The notes: generated by a model from the letters alone, not told the origin. Shown: positions 47,020 through 58,974, counted from the stretch's first letter. The stretch is 64,000 nucleotides of DNA from an uncultured Marinobacter sp. (GCF_947488835.1 NZ_CANLBK010000001.1:496001-560000), one strand, 5' to 3'. Program-made: numbers and translations.

Positions 47020-48357
47020 TCAGGTATGACGTTTTCTTGGGCTTTGTTGATTGAGAGCATCCAGCCGCTGGCGCTTTTCGGAGAGTTTGATTTCCAGACC
47101 CCGGTTTACGGGCTCATAGTACCTGCGTTGGTGAATGGCCTCCGGCAGATAAGACTCACCTGCCGCAAAGGCATCCGGCTCATGGTGCGCGTAACGATAG
47201 GTGTCGCCATGGCCCAGGCTTTTCATGAGTTTGGTGGGGGCGTTGCGCAGATGCACCGGAACCTCATAATCCGGATCGCTCCGTATGTCAGCCATGCACT
47301 GATTGTACGCTTTATAAACTGCATCGCTTTTCGGCGACAGCGCGAGATAAGTTACCGCCTGTGCCAGGGCAAGCTCTCCTTCAGGACTGCCCAAGCGCTC
47401 CTGAACATCCCAGGCATCCATACTCAACTGCAGCGCGCGAGGGTCAGCATTACCTATATCTTCACTCGCGATGCGCACCAGACGGCGAGCAACGTACAGT
47501 GGATCACAACCCCCATCAAGCATCCGACACAGCCAATAAAGCGAGCCATCGGGGTCTGAGCCCCTTACAGACTTGTGCAGAGCTGATATCTGGTCGAAGA
47601 ATACGTCTCCGCCCTTATCGAAGCGTCGCAAACTGGTTTGCATCACCTGTTCGAGGTGTTCTGCACTAACCCGGTTTTTCCCGTCGTTGCCTGGCTCCGC
47701 CAGATCCGCCGAAATCTCCAGAATGTTCAGCGCTCTGCGCGCATCCCCGCCGGATGCAGAGGCCATTACCTGCAACACTTCGTCCGACACTGCAAGCTGG
47801 CCACCAAACCCCTCTTCTGCCGCGAGGGCCCTGCTCAATAGTTGCAGAATGTCGGCTTCTTCCAGGTTTTTGAGGACGTATACACGGGTGCGGGACAGCA
47901 ATGCACTATTCAGTTCAAATGAAGGATTCTCGGTGGTAGCACCGACAAAAATAAACGTGCCGTCTTCGATGTGCGGCAGAAAGGCGTCTTGCTGGCTTTT
48001 GTTGAAGCGGTGGACTTCGTCCACAAACAGCAGTGTATCCTGACCTTGGGATTGCTTGCGGTTGCGGGCGCGTTCAACAATGGCGCGAATGTCCTTAACA
48101 CCACTGAGTACGGCTGAAACCGTCTCAAAACTGAGATCGCCAACGCTTGCCAACAGTTGTGCAAAGGTAGTTTTGCCAACCCCAGGCGGCCCCCATAAAA
48201 TCATGGAGTGGAGCTGCGCCTGCTCTACCGCTCTACGCAGCGGTTTCCCGGGACCCACAAGATGCGCCTGCCCAACATAGTCGTCGAGGCTTTCAGGGCG
48301 CATGCGGGCCGCGAGAGGCCGGAAGCCGACCTGCTCGGTGAACAGGCTATTCTGCAT
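47020..48357 (-). CDS. rarA: Replication-associated recombination ATPase RarA
   Basis: AAA+ ATPase (MgsA/YcaJ, Werner-interacting-protein homologue) acting at stalled replication forks. 445 residues with Walker A WGPPGVGKTTFAQLLA, Walker B LLFVDEVHRF, sensor SALLSRTRVYVL and the C-terminal tetramerisation domain containing RSDPDYEVPVHLRNAP. It starts 1 base after the lolA stop, so the two are translationally linked. Classical ftsK-lolA-rarA order. Confidence 0.96.
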   Translation of the reverse strand: MQNSLFTEQVGFRPLAARMRPESLDDYVGQAHLVGPGKPLRRAVEQAQLHSMILWGPPGVGKTTFAQLLASVGDLSFETVSAVLSGVKDIRAIVERARNRKQSQGQDTLLFVDEVHRFNKSQQDAFLPHIEDGTFIFVGATTENPSFELNSALLSRTRVYVLKNLEEADILQLLSRALAAEEGFGGQLAVSDEVLQVMASASGGDARRALNILEISADLAEPGNDGKNRVSAEHLEQVMQTSLRRFDKGGDVFFDQISALHKSVRGSDPDGSLYWLCRMLDGGCDPLYVARRLVRIASEDIGNADPRALQLSMDAWDVQERLGSPEGELALAQAVTYLALSPKSDAVYKAYNQCMADIRSDPDYEVPVHLRNAPTKLMKSLGHGDTYRYAHHEPDAFAAGESYLPEAIHQRRYYEPVNRGLEIKLSEKRQRLDALNQQSPRKRHT

Positions 48358-48358
48358 A

Positions 48359-49018
48359 TCAGCCTTCGTCCCGGATTACGTCTACGCCCTCCGGGTACTC
48401 AAGCTTGAACACGCTTTTTTCCACGGATTCATTCAGCCGAATGTGATCAAAACTCAGCACGCTGAGCTGCGCCAGGGAATCCTGCATACGCATCTCCTGC
48501 AACTCATTCTTGAAAAAAGTCAGGCGCAGAGACACAAACAACGAATCCTCGTTTTTAGGCTCAAGTGTGAACTCCCGGGTATCCTCGCTCACCTGGCGGC
48601 CGGAAACCCTGTAGGTCTCTTCCAGGTTATCAACCTCGCCACTCAGCAGCAGCGCGGGTGTGCTTTGCACCCGGTCATCCAGATTGTGCACGGTTACCTG
48701 TTCAAGGTCCGGATCGTACACCTCTACACTGCTTCCATCACTCACAATAAACTGGGACAAAGGTGCACGGGTTTCCCAGTAAAACAGCCCAGGCCGTTTG
48801 GCTTTCAGGGAGCCACGGGTTTCCTGAACGTTGTCCCCGTTCTCACTGACCACGATCTGGATAAAGTCTGCCTGATAAGTTTCGTAGCTTTTCAGCAGGG
48901 AGGCCAGCTCCGTTGCTGAGCTCTCTTTACTATCCGCCATCAGTGAATTGCTGAACGTAAGTGCTACCACCAATGTCGCAACCAATGCCGACAGGCGCTT
49001 CAGGAAAATCTGTTGCAT
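48359..49018 (-). CDS. lolA: Outer-membrane lipoprotein carrier protein LolA
   Basis: Periplasmic shuttle moving lipoproteins from the LolCDE complex to LolB. 219 residues with a signal peptide (cleavage near SLMADS), then the open beta-barrel fold. YQADFIQIVVSENG and KRPGLFYWETRAPLSQFIVSDG are family-typical. AGGAG lies 9 bases before the ATG. Embedded between ftsK and rarA with gaps of 12 and 1 bp. Confidence 0.95.
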   Translation of the reverse strand: MQQIFLKRLSALVATLVVALTFSNSLMADSKESSATELASLLKSYETYQADFIQIVVSENGDNVQETRGSLKAKRPGLFYWETRAPLSQFIVSDGSSVEVYDPDLEQVTVHNLDDRVQSTPALLLSGEVDNLEETYRVSGRQVSEDTREFTLEPKNEDSLFVSLRLTFFKNELQEMRMQDSLAQLSVLSFDHIRLNESVEKSVFKLEYPEGVDVIRDEG

Positions 49019-49030
49019 ACAATAGAACTC

Positions 49031-51619
49031 CTAATCTCTGGGTGGGGGCGGTGCCAGAACTTCACGGGCTCCGTTATGGCCGGCTGAACTGACCACTCCG
49101 GATGCTTCCATAGCTTCTACCAGGTTGGCCGCCCGGTTATAACCTATCTTGAATTTCCGTTGCACGGAGGAAATAGACACCCTGCGCCCTTCCGTTACAA
49201 ACGCTACGGCTTCATCAAAAAGCGCATCACCTTCATTGTCGCCACCCTCAGAGAGAGTGGGCACACCCGGCAGGTGCTCGCCTTCAGCGCCGTTAAGCAC
49301 ATCGTCTACGTACACAGGCTCGCCTCTGGCCTTCCAGGCACTCACGACCCGGTGCACTTCGTCATCATCTACAAAGGCGCCATGCACACGCACAGGCAGA
49401 CCAGAACCGGGTGGCAGATAAAGCATGTCACCATGTCCGAGAAGCTGCTCGGCACCGCCCTGATCGAGCACCGTGCGGGAGTCAATCTTGGACGATACCT
49501 GGAACGAAATACGGGTTGGAATGTTTGCTTTGATAAGGCCGGTAATTACATCCACCGACGGCCTCTGCGTTGCCAGGATCAAGTGGATACCGGCCGCTCT
49601 CGCCTTCTGGGCGATACGCGCGATCAGCTCTTCTACCTTCTTGCCAACAATCATCATCATGTCGGCAAACTCATCGATAACAACAACGATCAACGGCAAA
49701 TGTTCAAGCTCCGGGCGTTGTTGCTCATCGTCCGCAAGGTACTCGTCAGGCTTCCACAGCGGGTCCAGCAATGGTTCACCGGCGGCAGCTGCCTCTTTAA
49801 CTTTAAGATTGTAGCCAGCAAGGTTTCGTACGCCTTGCGTGGACATTAGCCGGTATCGACGCTCCATCTCTGCCACGCACCAACGCAGTGCATTTGCAGC
49901 CTCTTTCATGTCGGTAACAACGGGCGCCAGCAGGTGGGGAATACCATCGTAGATGCTGAGTTCCAGCATCTTGGGGTCCACCATGATGAAGCGAACATCC
50001 TCAGGCCCTGCCTTCAAAAGCATACTGAGCAGCATGGCGTTTACGCCGACAGATTTACCGGAACCAGTGGTACCGGCAACCAGCAGGTGAGGCATTTTGG
50101 CGAGGTTGGCAACCATGGGATTGCCGCCAATATCGTTACCCAGAGCCATGGTGAGCGCCGAACTGGATTCTTTGAATACACGAGAACCGAGGACTTCGCT
50201 AAGCCGAACGATTTCCCGCTTTTCATTGGGAATCTCGATGCCGACCACTGATTTACCGGGAATAACCTCCACAACCCGCACACTTAGTACCGCAAGTGAG
50301 CGCGCCAGGTCTTTGGCAAGATTGGAAATTCTACTGACTTTTACGCCCGCTGCCGGTTTGATCTCAAAGCGAGTGATCACTGGGCCAGGGTTAACTTCAA
50401 CCACTTCTACAGACACACCAAAATCCCCCAGCTTTTCCTCAAGCAATCGGGACATGTGCTCCAGAGCTTCTTCGGAGTAACCGCTTTCCTTGTGCTCCTC
50501 GGGTGGGTCAAGCAGAGATATAGGCGGAATCGGGCTCTCTATATCCTCCAGCAACGAAGGCTGAGAGTTTTTTGCATTGTTTGTCGGTGGTTGTTCATTC
50601 TTTTTGAACGGGGATATCTTCAGAGCACGCCCACCGGCGGCTGGCGGTGTTTTTTCCTTGTTTGATTCCGATGGCTGGCTGCGAGCTTTCGCTGGCGCAT
50701 CGTCCCGGGAGCTGAAACTTTCCAGGCGTGCAGGTTCGGAATCTTCATTGGCAGAAAAACCGTCAATCGCAGGTTCCTGCCGCTCGCTGGCTCGGGCTTT
50801 TAGCTTGGGAGCCTTGGCTGGCCCAAACCCGGGAATACTATGCCACCATCGTTTAGCTGGTTTGTCCTGCATAGCATCATTGTCAGGTTGGCTAATCCGG
50901 GCGGTTGATTTTGGCTTTGTCTCGACAGCACTTAACTCAGGCTGGGCAGGTTTCTCCGCGGCCGTCTTCGTTTTATCTGACTGCACAAGCTTTTTAAGGT
51001 ACTGCCCGAAGCGAAGGGTAAGGCCACCAAGCTGATCCATAAGCCAGAACCATGACAAACCAACCGTCACTGTCAGGGCAAAGAGAAAGATCGCTATAAG
51101 CAAAAGCGTGGTTGCAGGCAGGTTAAAAAAGCGAATCATTGCGTCTGAAACAGCGGTGCCGAGCACTCCCCCTGACGAGGCACCAAGACCAAATACAGAG
51201 TAGAGTGAGAGAAGACTGGTCGCGGACAGCAAGATCAACAGAAAGCCACCGAATCGCATCAGAAACAGCGGCCAGTGCAGATCCAGAGAATCATTACGCC
51301 TACGGATCAGCATGATGGCGTAGCCTGCCACCATCATCGGGAACAGATAGGCGACGTGACCGAAAAAATCCATCAGAAGGCTTGCCAGCCAAGCACCAGA
51401 ACGGCCCGCCGCGTTCAACACGCTAGTGTCGTGCCCGATGCTCGCCCAACCAGGGTCTGCAGGATTAAAGGTGACAAGTGCCATGGCCAAATAGATGCAA
51501 AGGGCAATAAGCCCGATCACCGCACCTTCACGGGCACCCTGTGCAGCAAGGCGACGGAAGCGCAGCTGTTTCTCTGTCAGGTTCTGTGGTGATTGCTTCG
51601 CTTTTGCAGATTCGGCCAT
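49031..51619 (-). CDS. ftsK: DNA translocase FtsK
   Basis: Septal DNA pump of 862 residues coordinating chromosome resolution at dif with division. Four N-terminal membrane helices (about 30-215), a proline- and charge-rich linker (about 215-370) shorter than in E. coli, then alpha and beta RecA-like motor domains with Walker [13 protein letters not shown] and Walker [13 protein letters not shown]. The C-terminal gamma winged helix ([20 protein letters not shown]) reads KOPS. metZ ends 13 bp upstream, so it shares that transcript. Confidence 0.97.
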   Translation of the reverse strand: MAESAKAKQSPQNLTEKQLRFRRLAAQGAREGAVIGLIALCIYLAMALVTFNPADPGWASIGHDTSVLNAAGRSGAWLASLLMDFFGHVAYLFPMMVAGYAIMLIRRRNDSLDLHWPLFLMRFGGFLLILLSATSLLSLYSVFGLGASSGGVLGTAVSDAMIRFFNLPATTLLLIAIFLFALTVTVGLSWFWLMDQLGGLTLRFGQYLKKLVQSDKTKTAAEKPAQPELSAVETKPKSTARISQPDNDAMQDKPAKRWWHSIPGFGPAKAPKLKARASERQEPAIDGFSANEDSEPARLESFSSRDDAPAKARSQPSESNKEKTPPAAGGRALKISPFKKNEQPPTNNAKNSQPSLLEDIESPIPPISLLDPPEEHKESGYSEEALEHMSRLLEEKLGDFGVSVEVVEVNPGPVITRFEIKPAAGVKVSRISNLAKDLARSLAVLSVRVVEVIPGKSVVGIEIPNEKREIVRLSEVLGSRVFKESSSALTMALGNDIGGNPMVANLAKMPHLLVAGTTGSGKSVGVNAMLLSMLLKAGPEDVRFIMVDPKMLELSIYDGIPHLLAPVVTDMKEAANALRWCVAEMERRYRLMSTQGVRNLAGYNLKVKEAAAAGEPLLDPLWKPDEYLADDEQQRPELEHLPLIVVVIDEFADMMMIVGKKVEELIARIAQKARAAGIHLILATQRPSVDVITGLIKANIPTRISFQVSSKIDSRTVLDQGGAEQLLGHGDMLYLPPGSGLPVRVHGAFVDDDEVHRVVSAWKARGEPVYVDDVLNGAEGEHLPGVPTLSEGGDNEGDALFDEAVAFVTEGRRVSISSVQRKFKIGYNRAANLVEAMEASGVVSSAGHNGAREVLAPPPPRD

Positions 51620-51632
51620 GAATACTCAAACG

Positions 51633-52868
51633 TTAAGTGTTGCTTGCGTTCTGAAGTTCCTGAAAGCCTCTGTACAAGTCTGTTTTCAGATCTTCGACTG
51701 CTTCTATACCCACCGAGACACGCAAAAGATTCTCGGTGATGCCGGCCCTGGACTTGTCTTCCGGCGATAAGCGCCCGTGAGTCGTTGTGGCCGGATGGGT
51801 AATCGTGGTTTTAACATCGCCCAGATTAGCGGTAATGGAAATCATCCGGGTGGCATCGATAAACTTCCAGGCCTCTTCCCGACCGCCCTTCAGACAAAAT
51901 GACAGCACCCCACCAAATCCTTTCTGCTGCTTTTTTGCAAGCTCATGCTGTGGATGGCTCTGAAGCCCGGCGTAGTATACCCGTTCCACGGCTGGCTGCT
52001 GTTCCAGCCACACCGCCAACTCTAGCGCATTGTCGCAATGGGCTCGCATACGGATTGGTAAGGTTTCCAGCCCTTTGTGAAAGACCCAAGCATTGAATGG
52101 GCTCATTGTCGGGCCTGCGGATCTCAGGAAGCCATAGACTTCATCCATGAGCTTTGTTGGACCAACCACAACACCACCTACACAGCGGCCCTGGCCATCG
52201 AGATACTTGGTCGCGGAGTGGATGACGATATCTGCTCCGTGTTCCAGAGGCCGCTGCAGTACCGGAGTGCAGAAGCAGTTGTCCACCACGAACAGCGCGC
52301 TATTTTCATGGGCAAGCTTTGCCAATGCCGCCATATCCGCCACTTCGCAAAGGGGGTTGGACGGGGTTTCAACAAACAGCATGCGTGTGTTCGGGCGCAT
52401 TGCTCCGGCCCATTCCTGAGCATCTGTAAGGCTCACAAACGACGTTTCAACACCAAATTTCGCCATGTATTTCTGGAACAGCACATTGGTGGTTCCGAAC
52501 ACACCTCGGGAGCAAATGACGTGATCGCCCGCCTTCAACAGCGCCATGCAAGTGCTGAGAATGGCAGCCATGCCAGATGAGGTTGCGACCGCCCGCTCTC
52601 CGCCCTCCATCGCAGCGATGCGTCCCTCAAAGGCCTGAACCGTCGGGTTCGTAAAGCGGGAGTAGATATTACCCGGCTCTTCACCACCAAAACGTGCCGC
52701 AGCCTGAGCGGCACTGGCGTAGACGAAACTCGACGTAGGGAAAATGGCGTCGCTGTGCTCAAGCTGAGCCGTGCGCAACTGCCCTGCCCTCACCGCCAGA
52801 GTATCGAGAGACATACCCTCAAGATCCGATTCGGGAATCTGGGCAGTTTCTTCGCGGTGAAAAGTCAT
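51633..52868 (-). CDS. metZ: O-succinylhomoserine sulfhydrylase
   Basis: PLP enzyme making homocysteine directly from O-succinylhomoserine and sulfide, bypassing cystathionine. 411 residues of the Cys/Met-metabolism PLP family. The PLP lysine is Lys221 in IHSATKYLDGQGR; YSRFTNPTVQAFEGRIAAME is the usual N-terminal signature. The MetZ rather than MetB assignment rests on the pseudomonad context (purF-metZ) and overall character. It provides the product that MetH at 18.5 kb methylates. Confidence 0.92.
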   Translation of the reverse strand: MTFHREETAQIPESDLEGMSLDTLAVRAGQLRTAQLEHSDAIFPTSSFVYASAAQAAARFGGEEPGNIYSRFTNPTVQAFEGRIAAMEGGERAVATSSGMAAILSTCMALLKAGDHVICSRGVFGTTNVLFQKYMAKFGVETSFVSLTDAQEWAGAMRPNTRMLFVETPSNPLCEVADMAALAKLAHENSALFVVDNCFCTPVLQRPLEHGADIVIHSATKYLDGQGRCVGGVVVGPTKLMDEVYGFLRSAGPTMSPFNAWVFHKGLETLPIRMRAHCDNALELAVWLEQQPAVERVYYAGLQSHPQHELAKKQQKGFGGVLSFCLKGGREEAWKFIDATRMISITANLGDVKTTITHPATTTHGRLSPEDKSRAGITENLLRVSVGIEAVEDLKTDLYRGFQELQNASNT

Positions 52869-52894
52869 GAGCGTCTCCTGGTCAGGCTCGGTAA

Positions 52895-54421
52895 TCAGTC
52901 TTCGTCGTTGTGAAGGTCAATAACGCCATTGTCACCAGACATAGCATCTCCGCCACCTGAACGCTGGATGTCATTACGCGCTTCATCAAGGCGATTGAGA
53001 TAAGCCGTGTCTATATCTCCGGTTACATAATCTCCGGTAAACACGGAACACTCCCAGCCATCAATGTTGTCATTTACATCACTGACGCAGGTCACAAGGT
53101 CTTCCAGGTCTTGATACAGCAGCCAGTCGGCACCAATCTGGTCGCGAATTTCGTCCACTGTTCGATCATGAGCAATCAGTTCGCTGGCTGACGGCATGTC
53201 GATACCGTACACGTTAGGATAGCGAACCGGGGGCGCGGCAGAGGCAAAGTACACCTTTCTGGCACCGGCATCCCTGGCCATCTGAACAATTTCCTCACAC
53301 GTGGTACCCCGAACAATGGAGTCATCCACCAACATCACGTTTTTACCCTTGAACTCAAGCTCAATGGGGTTCAGTTTCTGGCGCACAGACTTCTTGCGCA
53401 TGGTCTGGCCAGGCATGATGAATGTGCGACCGATATAGCGATTTTTTATGAAGCCTTCACGAAACTTCAACCCCAACCTGTGGGCCATTTGCATCGCAGA
53501 TGTGCGGCTGGTATCAGGAATTGGCATAACCACATCGATATCGTGGTCCGGGCGCTCACGCTGCACTTTGTCTGCGAGGGTTTCACCCATACGCAGTCGC
53601 GCTTTATAGACCGATACACCATCCATAATGGAGTCCGGGCGCGCAAAATAAACGTGCTCGAAAATGCAGGGGAACAACTTGGGTGCGGCGGCGCATTGCT
53701 GCGTATAAAGTGTGCCATCAGTTTCGATGTAAACCGCTTCGCCAGGAGCGATGTCTCTCACAAGGGTGTAACCCGCAGCACTGAGAGCAACACTCTCGGA
53801 CGCAATCATATATTCCTTACGGCCGTTTTCATCTGTGCGCTCACCATAACACACCGGGCGTATGCCATTCGGGTCGCGAAATCCAACAATGCCGTAGCCG
53901 GTGATCATGGCAATAACGGCATAGGCTCCGCGGCAACGTTCGTGTACCGCCCGAACCGCCGAGAAGATTTCATCTTTGGTCGGATCAAACTTGCCCAGCT
54001 TTTGCAGTTCATGTGCAAAAACGTTTAGCAGCACTTCTGAATCCGAGTTGGTGTTGATATGACGCAGGTCTGTGCGGAACAGGTCCTGGCTCAGTTCGTC
54101 GGCATTCGTCAGATTGCCGTTATGAGCCAGAGTAATGCCGTAAGGGCTGTTTACATAGAAAGGCTGGGATTCAGCCGAACTGGAGCTGCCTGCTGTGGGG
54201 TACCGTACGTGGCCTATGCCAACGTTGCCCACAAGACGGTGCATATGACGGGTATGGAACACGTCCCGCACCAAACCATTGTCTTTACGCAGAAAAAAGC
54301 GATCATCCTGGAACGTTACAATACCCGCCGCATCCTGGCCTCGGTGCTGAAGTACAGTCAGCGCATCATAAAGCGACTGATTGACATGGGAACTACTGAC
54401 AATGCCGACAATGCCACACAT
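52895..54421 (-). CDS. purF: Amidophosphoribosyltransferase
   Basis: First committed step of purine synthesis, converting PRPP and glutamine to phosphoribosylamine. 508 residues. The N-terminal class-II glutaminase begins MCGIVGIV with Cys2 as nucleophile; the C-terminal phosphoribosyltransferase has the PRPP loop [13 protein letters not shown]. There is no cysteine-rich iron-sulfur pattern, as expected for the Gram-negative form. Second in the cvpA-purF pair, 34 bp after cvpA. Confidence 0.97.
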   Translation of the reverse strand: MCGIVGIVSSSHVNQSLYDALTVLQHRGQDAAGIVTFQDDRFFLRKDNGLVRDVFHTRHMHRLVGNVGIGHVRYPTAGSSSSAESQPFYVNSPYGITLAHNGNLTNADELSQDLFRTDLRHINTNSDSEVLLNVFAHELQKLGKFDPTKDEIFSAVRAVHERCRGAYAVIAMITGYGIVGFRDPNGIRPVCYGERTDENGRKEYMIASESVALSAAGYTLVRDIAPGEAVYIETDGTLYTQQCAAAPKLFPCIFEHVYFARPDSIMDGVSVYKARLRMGETLADKVQRERPDHDIDVVMPIPDTSRTSAMQMAHRLGLKFREGFIKNRYIGRTFIMPGQTMRKKSVRQKLNPIELEFKGKNVMLVDDSIVRGTTCEEIVQMARDAGARKVYFASAAPPVRYPNVYGIDMPSASELIAHDRTVDEIRDQIGADWLLYQDLEDLVTCVSDVNDNIDGWECSVFTGDYVTGDIDTAYLNRLDEARNDIQRSGGGDAMSGDNGVIDLHNDED

Positions 54422-54455
54422 GGATAAGATGATCTCCGGGTGTTAATTCTGAATG

Positions 54456-54992
54456 TTATCGGGATGCGGACGTGGGTTCCACGGCCTTTTGAGATTCTGG
54501 TGCCAGAAAACGCGCAAACTCGTCACCGAATGTTCGCCGGGACCAGTCTTCAACCACCCCCAATCGATCAATCATGACGGATGTCCTCCACCAGGTATCC
54601 TGAGCCAGAGGGGTGTAACGAATGAATGCTATCGCAACAATCACAACAACAATGCCGCGCAGCAGTCCAAACCCCATACCAAGAACACGATCAGTTGCTG
54701 ATAGCCCCGTAGCACGGACCAGATGACCGATCATGTTATTGATAATAGCGCCAACAATTAGAGTGCCAAAAAAGAGAATGGCAAACGCGGCAATCAGGCG
54801 TACCAGCGGCGTTTCTACCGTGTTCTCGAGCAACGCCTGCATTTGGGGATGGAAGGTTCGGGCAAGTATGAACGCACCGACCCACGTCACGAGCGACAAA
54901 GCTTCTTTGACGAAGCCCCGCTTCAGACTGATGAGAGTGGAAACTGTAATGAGGGCAATGATGACCCAGTCGATCCAGATCAGCGCTTCCAT
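54456..54992 (-). CDS. cvpA: CvpA family membrane protein
   Basis: Inner-membrane protein of 178 residues with four helices (about 5-25, 28-46, 65-85, 103-125), needed for colicin V production in E. coli and possibly bile or envelope stress resistance elsewhere. WIDWVIIALITVSTLISLKR at the start and ATDRVLGMGFGLLRG are family features. The tail past about 155 is soluble. Always beside purF in gammaproteobacteria. Confidence 0.94.
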   Translation of the reverse strand: MEALIWIDWVIIALITVSTLISLKRGFVKEALSLVTWVGAFILARTFHPQMQALLENTVETPLVRLIAAFAILFFGTLIVGAIINNMIGHLVRATGLSATDRVLGMGFGLLRGIVVVIVAIAFIRYTPLAQDTWWRTSVMIDRLGVVEDWSRRTFGDEFARFLAPESQKAVEPTSASR

Positions 54993-55083
54993 GGAAGTCC
55001 CGGTGGAGAAAAGGAAGCGCGAATTCTATCAGGAAACGGCTGTGTGCCAAAACGCCTGATTGACATAAAGCAGACCAAAAGCG

Positions 55084-55791
55084 TTATTTGTTGCCCGAAG
55101 TGACCAGACTGTTCAACTTGAAGGCTTCATCAAGGGCGCGCTTGGCAGCTTCTGCTTTGGATTTTTCAGCGAAAGGACCGCTAAAAACCCGTGTGAGCGT
55201 GCTATCACCACGAACGACTTCCTGAAGATGGGAACTGTATCCCGCCTTGCGAACGTTATCACGGAGACGGCGAGCATTGTCACCATCACCAAAGCTGCCT
55301 AACTGAACAACCCAGGCACCTTCTAACGAGCGAGTGAACTCTGCATTTGTCTGGCCAGTATCAGCCTCTGGAGTCTTTGGCTCTGATGCGGCAGGTTGAG
55401 AAGAAGACGCGACCGGCTTCGGCTCTGAAGGTTCAGCCTGTACAGGCTTTGCCACATCGGCGGCGGGGTTTGCAGGAGCATCTGGTACAGGCTGGGCTGC
55501 AGATCCATCATCTTCAAGGATTCGGAAGCCTTTATTGCCGGAGTCTGGACTACCCGCAGAATCTTGCTGGTACGCAGGTGGCGCTGCCAAATCTGACACC
55601 GGCGTTTCAACTTCCGGGAAAGGCGGTTCCTCAGGGATATTAATTGAGGTGGAGGTGCGTTCCGAGTGAGGCTCATCGAAAACCATAGGGACAAAAATAA
55701 CAGCCAGCGAAATAAGAACCAGCGCCCCAATGATTCTTTGCTTCAGTCCATCCACGTTTCTTGGCTCCTCGCTCATTTTTCCCACAGTCAT
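55084..55791 (-). CDS. SPOR-domain protein, DedD-like
   Basis: Inner-membrane protein of about 235 residues with one helix (IIGALVLISLAVIFVPMVF), a long Pro/Ala/Glu-rich linker (about 45-150), then a C-terminal SPOR domain (about 155-230, WVVQLGSFGDGDNARRL and TRVFSGPFAEKSKAEAAK) that binds denuded septal glycan. Probably a cell-division factor. ATG 55791 has GGAGG 9 bases upstream; ATG 55776 is the alternative, and the frame opens further up without support. Confidence 0.9.
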   Translation of the reverse strand: MTVGKMSEEPRNVDGLKQRIIGALVLISLAVIFVPMVFDEPHSERTSTSINIPEEPPFPEVETPVSDLAAPPAYQQDSAGSPDSGNKGFRILEDDGSAAQPVPDAPANPAADVAKPVQAEPSEPKPVASSSQPAASEPKTPEADTGQTNAEFTRSLEGAWVVQLGSFGDGDNARRLRDNVRKAGYSSHLQEVVRGDSTLTRVFSGPFAEKSKAEAAKRALDEAFKLNSLVTSGNK

Positions 55792-55866
55792 ACTAACTGC
55801 CCTCCATCCATAACTCCAAGCCCTGCGGCAAGCTATGGACAAAGTTTAAGGCTCACCGCCTACTGC

Positions 55867-57168
55867 TCACAAAAGCATCAACCGCGCCTCTGCGACCGTA
55901 AAAAACGAACCAAAAACAATAATAATGTCATTCGGGCCAGCATCGCCCCGGGCTTTTTCAATGGCTCTGGCTACGGAATCCTGTGCACACACAGTGGGTA
56001 ATTCGCAGGGGCCAAGCTTGGTTTGAAGGTCTTCAGAACTCAGGCCTCTGGGCACGTTCAGCCCGGCAAGGTACCAGTGATCAACAGCCGGGGCCATGGC
56101 ATGCGCGACGCCCTCGACATCTTTGTCGGCGAGTGCCGCATACACCGCGTGCACCTTGCGGCTTACACCTTTCAGAGCCTTTAGCCTTGCGGAAAGCCAA
56201 CGGGCGGCGTGGGGATTGTGGCCCACATCAACGTATATATCAGGCTTGCGCCCAAGGCACTCGAACCGTCCTGGCACAGACACCTTAGCCAAGGCAGCCT
56301 CGATTGAGACTATCGGCATATCCGGCTCAAGCGTCAGCATTGCCACCGCAGCAGCAGCCACACTCGGAACAGGCAAAGGTCCGGCCGGCAATCTTATGGC
56401 TTGATTCTGAACATGCAAAGTGAAACCAAGCTCACCTGTACTGCCGGCAAACTCCTCAATTGTGTACGTCTTTCCTACTCTTGCCAGCATGACCTTCTGC
56501 GCAACTGCCTGCTGAATTACTGAGCGCGGCGGATCCATATCGGCAAGCACCACGGGTATGCCGGGCCGCAGAACACCGGCCTTCTCGAACCCGATAACCT
56601 CACGGTTGTCCCCGAGAAATGCCACGTGGTCAATATCCACTGAGGTAATAATCGCCAGATCCGGGTCGATCACATTGACGGCATCAAGACGACCACCAAG
56701 GCCTACCTCAAGAATCCAGTCCTCGACACCCGCATCATTCAGAACGACAAATGCGGCCAGGGTACCAAACTCAAAATACGTCAGAGTTACAGAACCGCGA
56801 GCTGCTTCCACCTTTTCGAACGCAGATATCAGAGTCGCATCATCAACATCCTGACCATCAACGCGAATACGCTCGTTGTAATTTTGTAGATGCGGTGATG
56901 TATAGGCACCGGTGCGACGGCCCCGGGCCCTCAACAGCGCCTCAAGGGTTGCCACTGTGCTGCCCTTGCCGTTGGTCCCGGCAACAGTAATCACCCGCGC
57001 CTTGGGCTTGTTACGGAAAATCCGCCGCAGAACCACAAGTACCCGGTCGAGCCCAAGATCAATTTCGGTGGGGTGGATCGATTCCAGCCAGAACAGCCAG
57101 TCATTAAGGGAAGCACCAGCCCCCGGTGCTTTCGGGGGCTGGGATTGCGATTTACTCGGCTGGAACAT
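55867..57168 (-). CDS. folC: Folylpolyglutamate synthase / dihydrofolate synthase
   Basis: Adds glutamate to dihydropteroate and folates. 433 residues of the Mur-ligase type: P-loop [18 protein letters not shown] near residue 61, [15 protein letters not shown], and the family signature [13 protein letters not shown], then the C-terminal [12 protein letters not shown]. The start lies 17 bases inside the accD end, with only a weak ribosome site, so translation is probably coupled to accD. Confidence 0.96.
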   Translation of the reverse strand: MFQPSKSQSQPPKAPGAGASLNDWLFWLESIHPTEIDLGLDRVLVVLRRIFRNKPKARVITVAGTNGKGSTVATLEALLRARGRRTGAYTSPHLQNYNERIRVDGQDVDDATLISAFEKVEAARGSVTLTYFEFGTLAAFVVLNDAGVEDWILEVGLGGRLDAVNVIDPDLAIITSVDIDHVAFLGDNREVIGFEKAGVLRPGIPVVLADMDPPRSVIQQAVAQKVMLARVGKTYTIEEFAGSTGELGFTLHVQNQAIRLPAGPLPVPSVAAAAVAMLTLEPDMPIVSIEAALAKVSVPGRFECLGRKPDIYVDVGHNPHAARWLSARLKALKGVSRKVHAVYAALADKDVEGVAHAMAPAVDHWYLAGLNVPRGLSSEDLQTKLGPCELPTVCAQDSVARAIEKARGDAGPNDIIIVFGSFFTVAEARLMLL

Positions 57169-58078
57169 CAGCGTCTGGCTTTTCCGTTATCTCAAATTCA
57201 ATGGGCTCGTCGGTTCCCGGGCGTTCCTGGCCGGTGAACTTCGCCAACACGTGGGCAATGCGCTCACGCATCTGGTGACGGTGCAGAATCATGTCTATGG
57301 CTCCGTGTTCAAGCAAGAACTCGCTGCGCTGGAAGCCTTCAGGAAGCTTTTCACGAACCGTCTGCTCAATAACCCGCGGCCCTGCAAAACCAATCAACGC
57401 GTTGGGTTCCGCGATATTGAGATCGCCCAGCATTGCCAAGCTCGCAGACACACCACCGAAAACCGGGTCGGTCATCACGGAGATATACGGAATGCCTTCC
57501 TGCTTCATGCGCTCCAGCACGGCTGCTGTTTTGGACATCTGCATCAGCGAAAGAATGGCCTCTTGCATCCGTGCGCCACCGCTGGCAGAAAAACAGACCA
57601 GTGGAATACGCTCGGCAAGCGCTATATTGGCAGCCTGAACGAACTTCTCGCCAACCACCTGCCCCATGGAACCGCCCATGAAGCCAAATTCAAAGGAGCA
57701 GGCCACCAGTGGAACGCCCAGTGTTCTGCCTTTCATGGCAACAAGAGCGTCCTTCTCACCTGTGGCCTTTTGAGCCTGCACGAGGCGATCTTTGTAGCGC
57801 TTGGTGTCCTTGAACTTCAAACGATCCCACGGCTCAAGGTTTGCTCCGATTTCTTCGCGGTCTTCCGGGTCCAGAAAAATATCAAGACGGCGACGGGCAG
57901 CAACCCTCAGGTGATGATTGCACTTAGGGCAAACATCCAGATTCTTCTCCAGCTCCGGCTTGTAGAGAAAGGCTCCACATTTGGGACATTTTTTCCAAAG
58001 CCCTTCAGGAACACCCGTTCTGCGATTGGATTCCGAGCGAATCTTGCCCGGCATTATCTTGTCCAGCCAGTTACTCAT
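57152..58078 (-). CDS. accD: Acetyl-CoA carboxylase carboxyltransferase beta subunit
   Basis: With AccA transfers carboxyl from biotin to acetyl-CoA. 308 residues with the N-terminal zinc ribbon Cys31, Cys34, Cys50 and Cys53 (CPKCGAF and CPKCNHH), then the carboxyltransferase fold with [19 protein letters not shown] and [19 protein letters not shown]. The C-terminus has a short acidic tail ([13 protein letters not shown]). It overlaps folC by 17 bp and follows trpA by 52 bp. Confidence 0.97.
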   Translation of the reverse strand: MSNWLDKIMPGKIRSESNRRTGVPEGLWKKCPKCGAFLYKPELEKNLDVCPKCNHHLRVAARRRLDIFLDPEDREEIGANLEPWDRLKFKDTKRYKDRLVQAQKATGEKDALVAMKGRTLGVPLVACSFEFGFMGGSMGQVVGEKFVQAANIALAERIPLVCFSASGGARMQEAILSLMQMSKTAAVLERMKQEGIPYISVMTDPVFGGVSASLAMLGDLNIAEPNALIGFAGPRVIEQTVREKLPEGFQRSEFLLEHGAIDMILHRHQMRERIAHVLAKFTGQERPGTDEPIEFEITEKPDADVPAE

Positions 58079-58130
58079 GGTTTCATCCTGTCCTTTGATT
58101 CCTGTCTGCCGTCACCTTCCAACTTTCAGG

Positions 58131-58943
58131 TCAGGAGGCCAGGCTGTCCAGTGCTTCACGCATAGGGTTGAGCAGATCTGTCAGTGCTCGTTTAAGCGCG
58201 TCGATATCTGTTTGATTTCTGGCTATTGTATCCACCAATACACTGCCAACAATTACACCATCGGATACCCTTCCCACGGCGGCAGCTGTCTCTGCGTCAC
58301 GAATACCAAAGCCAACACCAACCGGTAGCGCAGTCAGTTCATGGATATGGGCCACTTTAGCGGCAACTTCATCCACGTTTATTTTGGCAGCTCCGGTCAC
58401 ACCATTAAATGAAACATAGTACACATAGCCCGAAGAGTGGTCGGCAATTGCACGAATTCTTTCATCGGTCGTTGTCGGCGCCAGCAGGAAAATCGGGTCC
58501 AACCCGCGTTTTGCAAACATAGGTGCAACGTCATCCGCTTCTTCCGGGGGCAAGTCCACGGTCAGAACGCCGTCTACGCCTGCCTTTACCGCCGCATCAG
58601 CGAAAGCTTCATAGCCCATGGCTTCGACGGGGTTGAGGTAGCCCATCAACACCACCGGAGTGGTGTCATTGGTTTTTCTGAACTCACTCACCATCGCCAA
58701 CACACGACGCAATGATGTGCCGTATTTGAGTGCGCGCTCGCAGGCCAGCTGAATCACCGGCCCATCGGCCATCGGGTCTGAAAACGGCACACCCAGCTCG
58801 ATGATATCGACACCGGCGTCCACCATAGTGTGCATCAGCCCCACCGTTTCGTCGGGGTGCGGATCACCGGCGGTAATAAAGGGAATCAGTGCCTTACGGC
58901 CTTGTCCTTTGAGGGTTTGGAGAACCCCTTCAATTCGGCTCAT
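58131..58943 (-). CDS. trpA: Tryptophan synthase alpha subunit
   Basis: Splits indole-3-glycerol phosphate and channels indole to TrpB. 270 residues, TIM barrel, with catalytic Glu49 and Asp60 in [19 protein letters not shown] at the E. coli positions, phosphate-binding [10 protein letters not shown] near 215. It lies 31 bp after trpB in trpF-trpB-trpA order. Confidence 0.97.
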   Translation of the reverse strand: MSRIEGVLQTLKGQGRKALIPFITAGDPHPDETVGLMHTMVDAGVDIIELGVPFSDPMADGPVIQLACERALKYGTSLRRVLAMVSEFRKTNDTTPVVLMGYLNPVEAMGYEAFADAAVKAGVDGVLTVDLPPEEADDVAPMFAKRGLDPIFLLAPTTTDERIRAIADHSSGYVYYVSFNGVTGAAKINVDEVAAKVAHIHELTALPVGVGFGIRDAETAAAVGRVSDGVIVGSVLVDTIARNQTDIDALKRALTDLLNPMREALDSLAS

Positions 58944-58974
58944 GCCTGCTCCTGTCGATTAATCAGACCAATAT

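Noticed and set aside
52869..52894. Methionine-responsive leader before metZ
   Set aside because: The gap to purF is only 26 bases, too small for a riboswitch.
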